The notes beneath the pieces are model-generated. The model did no database searches, was not told the DNA's origin, and saw only the letters and a list, made by a program, of their open reading frames with translations. DNA of 64,000 nt from Okapia johnstoni (taxonomy: Eukaryota > Chordata > Mammalia > Artiodactyla > Giraffidae), in NCBI GenBank assembly GCA_024291935.2, contig CM044310.1, forward strand, positions 81,652,713 to 81,716,712. Direction: 5' to 3'. A program made the position numbers and the translations under genes. Every line of letters starts with the position of its first letter. The first letter of the stretch is position 1. Positions 43,470 through 54,369 of the stretch are shown here, in pieces.

Positions 43470-44465
43470 GGTCATCTCTTCTGCCAGTGATGGAAATATT
43501 ACAAATTCCAAAATGACTGGGGTTTGGTTTGCTGAGTCCCAAACAGTTCAAAACTTTGAGTCCTTCTGGGTCCATTGTTTTTGATATTGATTCCCTTTAG
43601 AGGTTGAGAATGAGGACTTGGCCCATCCAGGGCTGTGCAGGTACAGATGTCACTAGCGGAAAAGTCATAGCAAAGTTCCCCAAACACTTGGCTATCAAAC
43701 TTCCAAGAAAGCCTGACAGGTAGAGGAAACAAGACTTTGAGTCCCAACCTATCTCCTACCAGCAAATTTCCCTCCCCAAACAGGTGTCAGGTCCTCCTTG
43801 CAATATTGGTTGGCGATTTAGGTCCTATCCCCACAAACCAGCACCTAAGGGGTTTCATCAACTATCACAATAGAAGAAAGTGTCTCAGGATAGCTATGTA
43901 AGGAATACAGATGCTCTGACCTCCTTGCTCAAAGCCTGGAAAGATGTCAACCCTATCTGGATAGCATGGCTGTCACACTCCAGAGAATACACATGCCCCA
44001 TTCCCCTACCCCTCACACCCCATATATCCCAGACACACAGACACACTTGACTCATGAAGTCTTAAATCGCTCCTAGAAACTGTGGCCTTGTCCACCTTCT
44101 CTGAGGCAGCTGGTAAACAGAACACAGGGCCATCATCAGATCTAGCAAAAACTGCTCCCAGCCACCCTTCTCCTAACCAGAGAAGCAGAGGCCAAGTGCA
44201 GGGGCAGAACTGGGTCCCTTTCTGCAGGCGTACTTCTTGGCTTCTGAAATTCTCCCCATCCCATCTTTAGCCCTATCTCAGAGCTCACTCCTTCATGCAG
44301 CTTTCCACACTTAAGCTGCTTAACTTTGCACTAATAACCTCTTAATTGCTGGGTTTCCAAAAGGCCTTCCAGAAATCCAGGGTGCAGACCCACCCACTTA
44401 CGGGTCATGGACCACAGACGGCAGTTTCAGGGAGCAAGGACAGGGTACCTCCACCTAACTCCTGC
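43470..44465. other. Unique intronic sequence
   Basis: No exon or repeat recognised. Confidence 0.4.
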
Positions 44466-44469
44466 TTGC

Positions 44470-44651
44470 TGCAAAGCTGTTGCTTTTATTTTTAATTTTA
44501 TTGAAGAGGGTACCCAAGACACCACAATAAAATGACATTAACTGTAAAATTACATTATTAATTCTTTAATCTCACTTGAGGCTTCAAGCTGTTGCTATGT
44601 CCAATTACCCGTATAACCACCTGTCAGAATCCCAGTGCTATTTAACATTAC
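44470..44651 (-). other. AT-rich intronic flank just downstream of the exon
   Basis: After a GC-balanced stretch, the 180 bases next to the donor are AT-rich, with several TAAT/ATTA cores (for example around 44525-44570) and no repeat that I recognise. Such flanks are often conserved around alternatively spliced exons; that interpretation is inference. Confidence 0.3.
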
Positions 44652-44852
44652 CTCCAGGACAGCGGTGGGCCCGATGGTCCGTCAGGTCTGCCAGAGACTC
44701 AAAGTCCTGCTGACAGTGATCGCAGGTGTAAATTGACTCATCCTCCATGTCTTCATCGTCCTCATTTCTCTCCTCTTGACTTGTCACGCTGTTCCTGTCT
44801 TCCAGCGCACGGCTGGTTTTTCGATCACACTCTGGCTCTCCTTCTAGGCCTC
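44652..44852 (-). CDS. ZNF423: ZNF423 internal coding exon (acidic linker and first C2H2 finger)
   Basis: ZNF423 (OAZ/EBFAZ) is a nuclear 30-zinc-finger transcription factor that partners SMADs in BMP signalling and restrains EBF proteins, with roles in cerebellar development and preadipocyte commitment (family knowledge). Read on the minus strand, the exon gives about 67 residues: [19 protein letters not shown], then a Glu/Asp-rich stretch, then a finger starting [19 protein letters not shown]. The finger has a CxxC pair and a crowded His/Cys end (HRAHRC), fitting the degenerate first finger of ZNF423 rather than its paralogue ZNF521, whose matching segment differs strongly. The acceptor is a pyrimidine-rich tract ending TTGGCAG (AG at 44853-44854) and the donor is GAG|GTAATG (GT at 44650-44651). 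The length is divisible by 3 and both ends split a Gly codon after base 1 (phase 1-1). No stop or frameshift is present. The open frame running into the intron on both sides is not coding. Confidence 0.97.
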
Positions 44853-44859
44853 CTGCCAA

Positions 44860-46155
44860 CAGGAAGAATACAGTCCATGTCAGCTGACGGGGTCTGGGGA
44901 AAGCATTGTAAAAGAAATCGCCCCACATTTATGAAGATACATTTAATTACTCTACCTCCCAGGGTCCATTATCCTTGACACCTCTCACTATATTAATATA
45001 TGGGTTTTTGTAGCATGTGGTGCCATAATTCTCAGCTAGCTTATTTAATTCTTGGTGCAAATCTTCTAGAGGGATTTCCTGTCATCTTCCCTCTGTGCGT
45101 GGATACTGGGGGTCGTGACCCATCAGGGAGGTGAAAATGCCTTAGCATTTTGTCTCCTAAAAACTCAATTCTCTCACACACCTCTCCAGTGTTTTGATCA
45201 GCTATTCCTAAGGCACAAGCTTTAAGTTTCCCCTAAAGCCTTGTGGTTTAGAGCTGAGAGATCTCTTAGCCAGACTAACCCTCCACACAACATGCCTCTC
45301 AATGTGGTAAGAGGCTGGCTCAGTTCTTTGTAAAGATGTCCCGATTCTGGAATCAAAGAAGCACATGTGTTTGCAGGACCAAGGACAGTCAAATCACTGC
45401 TTAAAAGGCACCTGAACCCTCACTTGCACCCCAGTGTCAGTCTAGAGAGTAAGAACCAGCTTTGGAATCATTTAACCAACTTTTTTAAAATAAAATACCA
45501 ATTCTGTGCTGAGCACCATGCAAACCAGTGGATAAACTGTACAGAAAACTGAACTCATGATTAATGATCATGCTAACAATGCATTGGGTTTGCATAGCAT
45601 TCTGTATATTTTCAAAGTCACAAATACACACATGTAGCCCTATTTCACAGTCTTACACATCCCAGAGCTAAATGGGGCTCAAGTGATCATCTGGCTCCCC
45701 TCTGCCACCGCCCCTCCCCTGCAGAGAGGGACAGCTTTGTTATTCCCCTTTCACAGGTAAGGCACCTGGCCTCCAGCCAGGGAGCTGTAACATCCCTAGC
45801 CCCCTACAGATGTTGACCTTGACATCCTGAGTCCTGCCCAGTGCACTTCCCCATGGAGCAAAGACTCAATCTGAGAGGTAAACAGGGTCCAACAAGAACT
45901 TGTCAATTGAAGTGCAAAAATATCCATGGCAAATATTACATACAAAATATATCAGTCATCCCAATAAATGTCAGTGGATTAAACTTGCCCATTAAAATGC
46001 AGAGACTTGGAACCAAAAATCAAAGTGCCTGTCATTTCTTCCCACAGTCTGTCCTGGGAAACAGATCAACCTGTGTGGAAACTAGTGCTTATTTAAACTA
46101 AAGAGAGAAATCTCTACTACATGTAAAGATATTGATGCAAACATATACCCATATG
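44860..46155. other. Unique intronic sequence upstream of the exon
   Basis: Repeat-poor and moderately AT-rich. No second ZNF423 exon seen. Confidence 0.4.
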
Positions 46156-46159
46156 CAAA

Positions 46160-46216
46160 GGTGTGTGTGTGTATGTGTGCATGTCTGTGTGTGTGTGCAT
46201 GAGTGTGTGTGTATAT
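46160..46216 (+). repeat. Interrupted (GT)n microsatellite
   Basis: GTGTGTGTGTGTATGTGTGC, CTGTGTGTGTGTGCATGAGT, GTGTGTGTGTATAT. Probably variable in length between individuals. Confidence 0.93.
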
Positions 46217-46219
46217 TGC

Positions 46220-47230
46220 CCATAACATCACAGTTACAGAAAAAGCCTTCAGCACACAGCCTTTAAACCCCCAAGGACTGGTTGCCAAAGGAAGAAAGAG
46301 GAACAAAGCAAAGAATGCATTCGATTTGAGGTGGAAGGCACAGTCCTACAAATATTTCAATTTAGAAATAGATAATGTTATAAGGGCTCCGTTTCTCCCA
46401 TCTGCACAGAACGCGCACTTCCAAGCACCCGACATCAAGAACCTACAAACACAAATCAGCTCATTGGAGAGCCAGCTGCCGCCTTCCGTGGCGGGGAACG
46501 TGGCGTGACACGCCGCTTAGAGCTGCGCGGAGGCAGTAAAAATCAATGTTTCCATTTGTGGCCCATCAAAACATCTCTCTTCTTACCAATTAAGGGATGT
46601 ACAATTTTTAGGTTCTTTTATTATCAGAACACGCCAACTCCCGGTAATACAGAAATCCCATTAAAAGCCAGGCAGCATATTTATCTCAGGAAATCTGATC
46701 TGCTGCTGCGGCGACGGCAAGAAATAGAAAGCAAAGAAATGAGAAATATCACTTGGAGCCTTCAATATTATAAGTCATCACACAACCATGGTTACACAGT
46801 CAAGCGCCCATCTCTGAAATTCCTAGTTTACAGTCTCTTCCTTTAACAACAACAAAAAAATGTTCTGAAAGGGGAAAATAAGAACCATAATTCCCACTTT
46901 ATCTACTACACCAAATCTCCAGATAATAAGTTACATTCAGCACCACGCCAGTGCTACTTTACTTAACACACAGTTTAATAGACATATTTAAATTATCCCC
47001 TTGTTATATTTTTTTTGCCATATTTACTTGGCAGCACTTTCCATAATAGCTCATCTAATCCACAACTGGAACCACAAACATTACAATGCATTTGATCTCT
47101 TTAAATCTGGTACATCCTGTTGACTCAGGAGCAGATAAATCAGAATGTCAACTCGTGGGTTTTTATAAGGCAAAAACCCATAAAGTCATCCAAGAGTATA
47201 AATCTGTTTTAAGGAACTGTCACCTCCCTG
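46220..47230. promoter_or_regulatory. Candidate conserved enhancer block
   Basis: One kilobase without any recognised repeat. It combines retained CpGs at 46405-46525 (GAACGCGCAC, GGCGTGACACGCCGCTTAGA) with AT-rich, motif-dense sequence (GGAACAAAGCAAAG, AAAAATCAATGTTTCC, GCATTTGATCTCTTTAAATC, AGATAAATCAGAATG). No plausible exon. This is the longest such block upstream of the exon. Call rests on composition and absence of decay, not on an alignment. Confidence 0.42.
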
Positions 47231-47504
47231 CCGCTGTCTCCTAAATGGGAAGGCAAGGTGGCTAAAAGGAAAGGGACAAGAGATGGGAAGGGGGAGACAT
47301 GGGGACCTCATACCCCAAGGTCCCAGGGGTCACACAGCCTGAAGTACTGTTAGGAGCAGGACTTCCCTGGAGACCCAGTCCCCAGGGGCCCCTCTGCTGC
47401 GTCAGCAGAATCAAGACCTCGAGAGCAGGAAGCCCTCCATCCTGCCCGAGGGTTTACTCTGTAAGGCAATCTTGTGTGACCCAGTCTCTGAGCCTCACGA
47501 TTGG

Positions 47505-47620
47505 GAAAAATGGTGTTATTTTTCCAGCTTTCCTCAGAAAACTGAGGCTCTGAGAGGCTACCCAGAACCACCTAAGAGATTGAACCTACAAGTTCTGATG
47601 TGGAGTCACTCACCCTTCTC
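47505..47620 (-). repeat. MIR SINE fragment
   Basis: CTCAGAAAACTGAGGCTCTG, AGAGGCTACCCAGAACCACC, GATTGAACCTACAAGTTCTG. Confidence 0.65.
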
Positions 47621-47624
47621 CAGG

Positions 47625-48345
47625 CCTAGACCCCAGACACCCAAGGCCAGGAGACAAGAGGGCTGAGGGTGCCAGTGCCCCTGGGTCTCCTCTTTCCAGG
47701 CCCACCCTCAGCGGCTGCTCAGTGAGCCCCTGCGGCCATCAGGGGCAGACCTTCCCCACTCCCCTGACCCGGCTCTGGCTCCTTGAGGGTGATCCTGCCG
47801 GCCCACGTCCCTCCCTCATCCAGCCAGAGTCCCCTGAGGGTCCTCACTGAGAGCGCCCAGGGGACCCAGAGCCCACAGCCGCCACCAGCCCTCTTGAGCC
47901 CCCACCCCAAGGACTGCCTCGAGTTTCCATCGTGGAAACCTTGAGCCTAAATTACAGTTGACCCCAGGTCCCTGCAACCATCACGGCCCCCAAAGCGAGG
48001 TCAGTAGAGCTCATTTTTCCCCTCACCCCAGGGCTGGGAAAGACTTCCCAAAAATGAGCCGCTGGGGCCTTTCCCTCTAGCCTCACCCAAGTTCTCAGGG
48101 GACAGCCAAGGAAGGCCTAAACTAAACAATTTCCAACAGGGTCCTCTCCCCAGGGCCACGAGCTCGGGACAGGAAACAGAACTGGCACCACGCAGGCCGC
48201 CTTTCCGTCCATTAACAGAGCTCCCGACCTGCCGGGCCACACACTGCACCTCGGCTAACTCAGAAGCTGGGTGTTTTCCTGTGTGCACACCACCACCTTT
48301 CTGCCCAGGGGTCCACCCAGAGCAGCGAGCATTACCAGCCGACCT
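47625..48345. other. Unique, GC-rich intronic sequence
   Basis: Nothing recognised. Confidence 0.4.
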
Positions 48346-48349
48346 GGTG

Positions 48350-48450
48350 CCCTATGAATTGGGCACCGTCACAGCCCCATCTTCCAGCTGAGGAGACCAG
48401 GACTCTGTGAGGTGATGATGCTTGACCAAGGCCACAGGGGCAGATTTCAA
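48350..48450 (-). repeat. MIR SINE fragment
   Basis: CCATCTTCCAGCTGAGGAGA, CTGTGAGGTGATGATGCTTG, ACCAAGGCCACAGGGGCAGA. Confidence 0.6.
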
Positions 48451-48460
48451 AGACAGCTGT

Positions 48461-48646
48461 TACTGCTGCTGTCCAGTCGCTAAGTCACGTCCAACTCTTT
48501 GCGGCCCCATGGACTTTCCAATGAGTCAGTTCTTCACATCAGGTGGCCAAACTATTGGAGCTTCAGCTTCAGCATCTGTCCTTGCAATGAATATGCAGGG
48601 TTGGCTTGATCTCCGTGCTACCCAAGAGATTCTCAAGAGTCTTCTC
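48461..48646 (-). repeat. BovB-derived fragment with internal deletion
   Basis: The terminal part (TAAGTCACGTCCAACTCTTT, GCGGCCCCATGGAC) is joined directly to an inner part (TTTCCAATGAGTCAGTTCTT, GTGGCCAAACTATTGGAGCT), skipping about 200 bases of BovB. 7-bp target-site duplication CAGCTGT at 48454-48460 and 48647-48653. Confidence 0.88.
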
Positions 48647-48653
48647 CAGCTGT

Positions 48654-49125
48654 GCCTGACTCTTAACCACTCTGTTACCTGGTCTCCCCACAGCAGGGCC
48701 TCAGTGGAAGAGAGTCAAGTGTCAGGAAATCGTCCAACCCTCCAGAGTCACCTGCAGGCTCCTGTTCATGGCCCCCAACCCCGGCAAGGGTTCTGGTTGT
48801 CTCCACTTGTCTCCACAGCCACACAGACCTTTGTTCCATCCCTTAACCTCAAGTGTATTTAGCCAAGGGCTTCACACTCCTGTTCTGCTGTAACTCTTTA
48901 CCCACCTCACTCCCCGCCGGCCTGAGTATCAAGGCCACTCAGATCCCCATCATCCGTTCCCCAAGGTCCCCTTTCCTTTCCTGTCAGCACACTGAGCTCC
49001 AAGTTCTCTCACAGGCTGATTTTTCACTCTCCGCCTCCCATGGCAGCCGCACTTGTCCTGGACATCAGCGACTCCCACCCCATGTGCTACTACGGAGGAC
49101 CTGCCCTCTCCCATCAAAAAGAGGG
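48654..49125. other. Unique intronic sequence
   Basis: Nothing recognised. Confidence 0.4.
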
Positions 49126-49129
49126 ACCC

Positions 49130-49446
49130 AGGGCTTCCCTGGTGACTCAGTGGGAAAGAATCCGCCTGCCAATGCAGGAGACGCGGGTTCAATCCCTGAC
49201 CCAGGAAGAGCCCACATGCCGCGGACCAACTAAGCCCGTGCACCTCAACTACTGAGCCTGCGCTCTAGAGCCCAGGAGTCATGATTACTGAAGCCCACGT
49301 GCCCTAGAGCCCATGTTCTGCAACAAGAGAAGCCACCGCAATGAGAAGCCCATGCACCTCAACTAGAGAGTAGACCCCACTCACCGCAACTAGAGAAAAG
49401 TCCATGCAGCACTTAGCACAGCCAAAAATAAATAAATAAAAGTTAA
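49130..49446 (+). repeat. CHR-type SINE, full length
   Basis: Head GGGCTTCCCTGGTGACTCAG, B-box GGGTTCAATCCC, CHR body with GAGAAGCCACCGCAATGAGA, tail AATAAATAAATAAA. A weak target-site duplication (AAAAAGAGGG near 49116, AAAGAAGAGGG near 49451) is possible. Confidence 0.92.
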
Positions 49447-49489
49447 CAAAAAAGAAGAGGGTTTGATGTCCCCTCCACAATTCCCCTCT

Positions 49490-49858
49490 GGTCCGGCTGG
49501 CCTTGGTGACTCCTTCGAATGCTAGAAACTAGAATGCAGCCTCCCCTGGGTCTCCTGGGACACAACCCCTGAGAACCCAGCTGCCCTACTATGAGAAGCC
49601 GAAGCCACATGAAGAAAGGGTGGGTGCTCCAGGCTGCCAGCACCCCCTGCCAGCCCTGGGAATGAACACCTAGCCCAGACAAGCCTTCAGAAGGCAGCAG
49701 CCCCAAGAGCACGTGGCTACAACCATATAAGAATTCTACTAAGTGAAAGCACCAGCCAAGTCCAGTCACCCACAGAACTGTGTGCAGTAATAACTGTTGC
49801 TTTAGGTCATTGAGTTTTGGCGTACCTTGTGACATAGCCATTGATAGCTGCAACATGT
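49490..49858 (+). repeat. MLT1-like solo LTR (ERVL-MaLR)
   Basis: GCCTCCCCTGGGTCTCCTGG, GACAAGCCTTCAGAAGGCAG, CAGTCACCCACAGAACTGTG, ACTGTTGCTTTAGGTCATTG, GTGACATAGCCATTGATAGC follow a MaLR LTR to its 3' end. No internal viral genes. Confidence 0.75.
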
Positions 49859-49864
49859 CCCCAT

Positions 49865-49975
49865 AAGCTCACGAGGGCAGGAGCTCTGTTTGTTTTGCTA
49901 GGTACTATCTCCCTAGCCCCTAGTACAGACACATAGTAGGCGCTCAGTAAATGGCGAATGAATAAATGAATCGAT
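49865..49975 (+). repeat. L2 LINE 3' tail
   Basis: AGCTCACGAGGGCAGGAGCT, CACATAGTAGGCGCTCAGTA, GAATGAATAAATGAAT. Confidence 0.8.
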
Positions 49976-49979
49976 TTCA

Positions 49980-50398
49980 AAGAAGCAAGACTCTGAATAT
50001 CAATATGGATAGGAGCAAGGGAAGAGGAAGTGGTTACAGGGCTGTTTATTGTGTGGTAAGTGTTGAGTTCAACCATATGAAGTTGCCATCTTTGTGGGTC
50101 AAAAATGCCAAACACTGGCGATCTCAAATGGTTCAACCTAACATATGATGGTGCCAATCTGTTCTGCCAACTTCTTCAAAGCAGGAGGAAGAAGGTTCAC
50201 CTACACGGGCTAATCCCTCTATATCACACCAGAGTCTCTGAGTCCAAGATATGGGCTTGGGGAACCTTCTATGAGCAAAGAGCGGCAGTAATAAAACACT
50301 CCACCTTTACTCCCTATGATGAGAGAATATTGCATTTCCCCACCCAAGCCAGGTGCTGCCTCCCTTGGCACCGTGAGTGATGCTGGTCACCTCAGGTA
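49980..50398. other. Unidentified intronic sequence
   Basis: AT-balanced with possible ancient-repeat character, but no family recognised. Confidence 0.3.
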
Positions 50399-50399
50399 C

Positions 50400-50590
50400 C
50401 TTCTACCTTCACATCCTCCCATCCCATCATCACAGTAAGCCTATGGGGGAGATACGGTTGATATCTCCCCTCTCCAGAGGGGGAAGCCAAGGCTCAGGAC
50501 CACACACAATCACGTACACTGGGAAGGGCAGAGCCTGGAATCGAACTCAGGTCTTCTGCCTATAATCTTGACTCTTAACCACTACACGGA
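50400..50590 (-). repeat. MIR SINE
   Basis: CATCACAGTAAGCCTATGGG, GGGGGAAGCCAAGGCTCAGG, GGAATCGAACTCAGGTCTTC, CTTGACTCTTAACCACTACA; nearly full length, reversed. Confidence 0.8.
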
Positions 50591-50599
50591 GGGCAAAAA

Positions 50600-51112
50600 A
50601 GGGAATGCCTGTGAAAGCGCTGAGCAGGAGACAGCTGGCTGAGTCCACTGCCCGAGAGAGGAAAAGGGGAGAGGCCCCGGGGGGCCAGGCTGCCCACAAG
50701 CTGCCAGGTCTGGGAACAGGACATTTCCTACCTTTTCAGCCAGGCTTCTAGAGCTCATGAGTCAGGACTGTCAGGGCCTCGGTGCTCCCCAGGGCCAGCT
50801 GAGAGAGGCTCAGCCCAAGAATACCCATGAGGGTCTCTTCCCTCTGGCCCCAGTCCCCGCCAGCATGAGAGTCAGAAAGAACCTCAGCAACAAGGCTGCC
50901 TCTTCTCCTTCCTAGGACAAACCATGGGGAACAACCCGCCATCAAGCATCCTGGGCACCCTGAAAACCAACCAGGGACCACTGAGGGTCCCGCCTCTGGG
51001 GTCCCAGGGCTGAGGACCTGCCCAGTAGAGGCAGAAGGCCAGGAGCAGCCCCCACACACCAAGGATAGAGAAAACAAGGGGAGAATATGAGAGTCGTGAG
51101 ATTCATCTGTGC
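50600..51112. other. Unique intronic sequence
   Basis: Nothing recognised. Confidence 0.4.
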
Positions 51113-51116
51113 TCTC

Positions 51117-51175
51117 CTTCATTCACCCGAGATGCATTGATTAGGCACCTACTGTGGGCCAGGCATAACAAACAT
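51117..51175 (-). repeat. L2 tail fragment
   Basis: TTCATTCACCCGAGATGCAT, GGCACCTACTGTGGGCCAGG. Confidence 0.6.
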
Positions 51176-51179
51176 GTGT

Positions 51180-52000
51180 TTGCAACAACATACAGTCTCT
51201 TTCATCTCAATGGCCTCAAAGCCATACAAGGCCTGGCACAGAAAAGATAGTTAATCAACATGAGGTGGGTGAAAGAGTGCCCAGTGAAGAAATAAAACGC
51301 CCCAGGGGAGGTATAGGTGGTTAAGTGCTGCAGCCTGGGCTGGGGTCACTCAGCACCTCGGGTTCCAGTCTTAACTCTAGGACCACCCACTTCTCCCCAT
51401 GAGTGACTCTGACTCTGTCACTTGTCCCACCCAAGGCTGAGTCCCTATGTGTCAACAAGCCTGATCGTGATGGACACGGTCCTCTCCTGCTTCACAAGGT
51501 GGAGATGAACGAATGGCCATTGATTCAAGAAGACTTGCGCCTACAGCTACACACAGATACAGGTAAGCCAAGAGCCCTGTGGGGTTCTAAGAAGCTCAGG
51601 GGAGGCTGGAACAGGAGCAGATAGGCAGAGGAAGATGTGGGCAAAACTGCAAGACAAGGTTGCCAGGGAGGGGCAGAGAGGGGTGTGAAGGCCAGGATGG
51701 TGCCCCATGAAAGTGGGAGGCGGAGAGTCATCCCTGGAGGCTGGCCTCCCCATCTCCTACCCATATCAGACCTGGATAGGAGACTGCATCACCCATCTCT
51801 GCAGAAATCAGCAGACGGTGAATTCCAGGCATGTCCAGGGCTTGACGAGAAAACCAAACTGTACAGGGAGCACCAGGAGCACCAAGTAGAGGAATCAGCA
51901 GGGCAGAGGGGACCATGCTGTTCCTGCAGAAAGATGGTTATGAAGCAGCAGACAGCTGGAGTCAAGTTCCAGGGCCTGATGGGATGATAGAGAAACAACA
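51180..52000. other. Unique intronic sequence
   Basis: Nothing firm; weak MIR-like patch near 51370-51440. Confidence 0.35.
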
Positions 52001-52004
52001 GAAA

Positions 52005-52160
52005 GAATTCCAGACTTTGGAGCCAGACTGTCTGGGTTCATATCCACAGGCATCACTTCATAGCTAGGAGACCCTGGATAGGTGACTTGCCCTCTGAGAA
52101 AAATTTCAATGACATTAAACCGTTTTAATGAGATAGTATATACTAAGCCTGACCCCCGGC
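52005..52160 (+). repeat. MIR SINE fragment
   Basis: GACTTTGGAGCCAGACTGTC, TGGGTTCATATCCACAGGCA, TCATAGCTAGGAGACCCTGG. Confidence 0.78.
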
Positions 52161-52293
52161 TCACAAGGAAGCTTGTGAAAACAGTAGCCACAGTTACTGT
52201 CTTATTTTGCTGTCATCATTCAAACACAGGCAGCACCACTGCTCAGACAGGAGGGTGGAGACACCATGCCACACAAGACTCTGGAAGGAGACC

Positions 52294-53133
52294 TCACAGG
52301 CTCCTGAGAATGGAGAATGTCAGGGTGCATGCCCTACGGAAGGCACAAAAATGTCCAAAAGAATCCATTGCACCAGGAGAGGAAAGTCCTGGCCCTGAGT
52401 CCAGGCTCCCCCACTCCACTCTGTGTGACCCTGAGTAAATGACAAGACCACCTCCTCCAGGCAACAGCGTGACCTCTGCCAAGGGTCTGGCCCAGGGGCA
52501 GTCAATGTGTACGTGTTGACAATTCACAAGCCCGCTTGTCCTGTGCTCTCCCCCTGTACGCTGTTCAGGGGCCTCCGAACAGACTTCACAGTCCACACAG
52601 GTGTCTACCACTTCCAAAGTGTTTATCCTGCAGCAACATTTTCCTTTAATAGCAAACGCAGGCTCCATCCTAACAGCCCGTATGTTTCCTACAAATGGTT
52701 TCCCCGGCAGCATGTTTCCTGAGGGCCAGCGTGGGAGGAAGCACTTTCGGAACCTGGGCACGAGGTCAAACCCCTGGCTGAACCTCAGCTCAGCGCTCGG
52801 GCCCAGCTTGTAGAGAAGGACACGTCTCCATGAACACTTTCTCACGCACGCCTGGGCGGGTGGGACGAAAAACCAGAGGAACTGGGCCGGGGCTGGGCAA
52901 GGAGCCTGCCAACCCCAATTAGACACTCTGCTTGTGCATCCGCTGCTGGCCCCAAATTCCACAAGGCAGCCACTATTTATCTTCAGGTTTAAAATATTTG
53001 CAGTGCAGGCAGCAGGGTAACATTTAACACTCAGCCTAAAGGGTCCCCTTGGCAGCAGAGCTTTAGGCAAATATTTTAACACATAATTTGCTGTCCAAGT
53101 TCCACTTCTTAAATAAGGAAGCAACTTCCACAA
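52294..53133 (-). other. Unusually long open frame (279 codons), uncertain coding status
   Basis: The longest uninterrupted frame in the window, on the strand of ZNF423 transcription, starting MWKLLPYLRSG and ending FSILRSL. I recognise no domain, signal peptide, transmembrane pattern or zinc finger; it is Cys-rich (about 20 Cys) without a regular spacing. The DNA below it, 52560-53110, has no recognised repeat and looks conserved, which itself can keep frames open. Most likely non-coding; an unannotated exon or lncRNA is a weaker possibility. Confidence 0.2.
52560..53115. promoter_or_regulatory. Candidate conserved non-coding block
   Basis: Repeat-free with motifs such as AACATTTTCCTTTAATAGC, CACTATTTATCTTCAGG, AAATATTTTAACACATAATT and CTTAAATAAGG. 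Enhancer-like by composition only. Confidence 0.35.
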
Positions 53134-53489
53134 GCTGTCTTGGGGGTTCGGGGGGAGTGCCTATCACTCCCTTGTCAGTGTTGATGGCTCTGTGGATGGG
53201 ATTTCAAAGCCACGGTCAGTCAGACACTGAACATGAGGCTGCATCACACAAGCCTTGCCAGGATGGTCCATCTTGGCTGATGATGACAGATTGGGTACAG
53301 GGCCCCCCTCTCCATAGGCCCGTGGTTGATCAGGAAAATGACAAGAACCTTCCAGAGAACGTCTCTCTAGTGGACAGGAATTCTAGAAGCCGAGGCCAAA
53401 GTGTGATGGCAAAATGTAATAGCACTCACTTTTCTCAGACCAGACCTTCCGATTAATTTGCATCCTTCACCCCTTGACCTGTGTCCCCA

Positions 53490-53625
53490 TAAGGGAGATA
53501 TAACATTAGACCTTTTTTATAAAGGGCAAAACCGAGGCTCAGATGGCTCAGACAGCTCACTCTGTCACTCAGATTATGAGTGGACCTAAACTCACAACTC
53601 CAAGGCCCCCACCTTTACACAAACG
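53490..53625 (-). repeat. MIR SINE fragment
   Basis: GGGCAAAACCGAGGCTCAGA, CTCACTCTGTCACTCAGATT, GTGGACCTAAACTCACAACT. Confidence 0.65.
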
Positions 53626-53839
53626 AGTAGAATGGGCTAAGGGAGTCTAGGGGGAGACTATACACCCACCCAAGGAGGTGGTCCCTGCTCAAATCATCTA
53701 CAAAATCACCATACAGAAAAGTGAGGCTCAATACAGACATTATTTGCTCTTTTTTAAAAGAAAAAGAAGAAAGAAATCCATATTTTTCTGTGACGTCTCT
53801 GGACTTTTGAATGTTGACTTCAAATTTTAAGAAATAAGG

Positions 53840-53908
53840 TTTTTTTTTTTTGGGACGAGACAATAGGCCTTGGAGGGCTGGATGCAACCTGGGGGGCGGG
53901 GGGGGGGT
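53840..53908 (+). repeat. Low-complexity T-run and G-run
   Basis: T11 at about 53840 and a GGGGGGCGGGGGGGGGG run at 53891-53907; potential G-quadruplex. Confidence 0.85.
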
Positions 53909-54004
53909 CTTTCCCGTGGGACACACCCAGCAAGAGTCTCTGGGGCCCCTTACCCAGACAGGCAGTTTAGCTGTGCAATAATGAAAGTGACCCTTCTTTG
54001 GAGA

Positions 54005-54105
54005 TTTAGGGCTGGGTTCAAGTTCTTCCCTGCATGACTCTGGTTGCTTATATTTCTAGGCCTTGGTTTCCTTGCCTAGAAAATGAAGAGGATATCACTC
54101 CCCGA
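54005..54105 (+). repeat. MIR SINE fragment
   Basis: GGTTCAAGTTCTTCCCTGCA, CTAGGCCTTGGTTTCCTTGC, CTAGAAAATGAAGAGGATAT. Confidence 0.65.
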
Positions 54106-54235
54106 CGTTCAGACTGGAAAAGCTTCCTCTGAGGACTGTCATTCAGGTGACCTTTTCCCAGGTCTCTGCCACCCAGGCCGTGGTGAGCAGTAAGGTCCCC
54201 CCAGACTGGAGCCATTATCAGATAAATCCTCCACA

Positions 54236-54365
54236 TCTTCAGTCAGTCAAGGAACATTTTTATGAGCACCCACTATGTGCTAGCCACTGCTCCAGGCACT
54301 GTAGATGTACCAAAGAAAAAAGCAAAGTTGCTGCTCACGCTGCTGAGGCTGACATTGGTTATGAG
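54236..54365 (-). repeat. L2 LINE fragment
   Basis: GTCAAGGAACATTTTTATGA, GCACCCACTATGTGCTAGCC, CTGCTCCAGGCACTGTAGAT. Confidence 0.75.
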
Positions 54366-54369
54366 CACC

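Larger units (their letters stand above)
1..44651 (-). other. ZNF423: ZNF423 intron downstream of the exon (partial)
   Basis: Inferred intron on the 3' side of the exon, starting with the GT donor at 44650-44651. The next part of the protein (beginning DGDDDPQLSW in human, leading to the very large finger-rich exon) is absent from the rest of the window. The intron is therefore at least 44.6 kb long and continues past the left edge. Most young repeats of the window lie in it. Confidence 0.8.

Noticed and set aside
44638..44928. The 96-codon frame around the exon as a stand-alone zinc-finger gene
   Set aside because: Only 44652-44852 matches ZNF423. The first 25 residues and the last 3-4 lie beyond clear splice sites, so the frame is an exon plus intron read-through.
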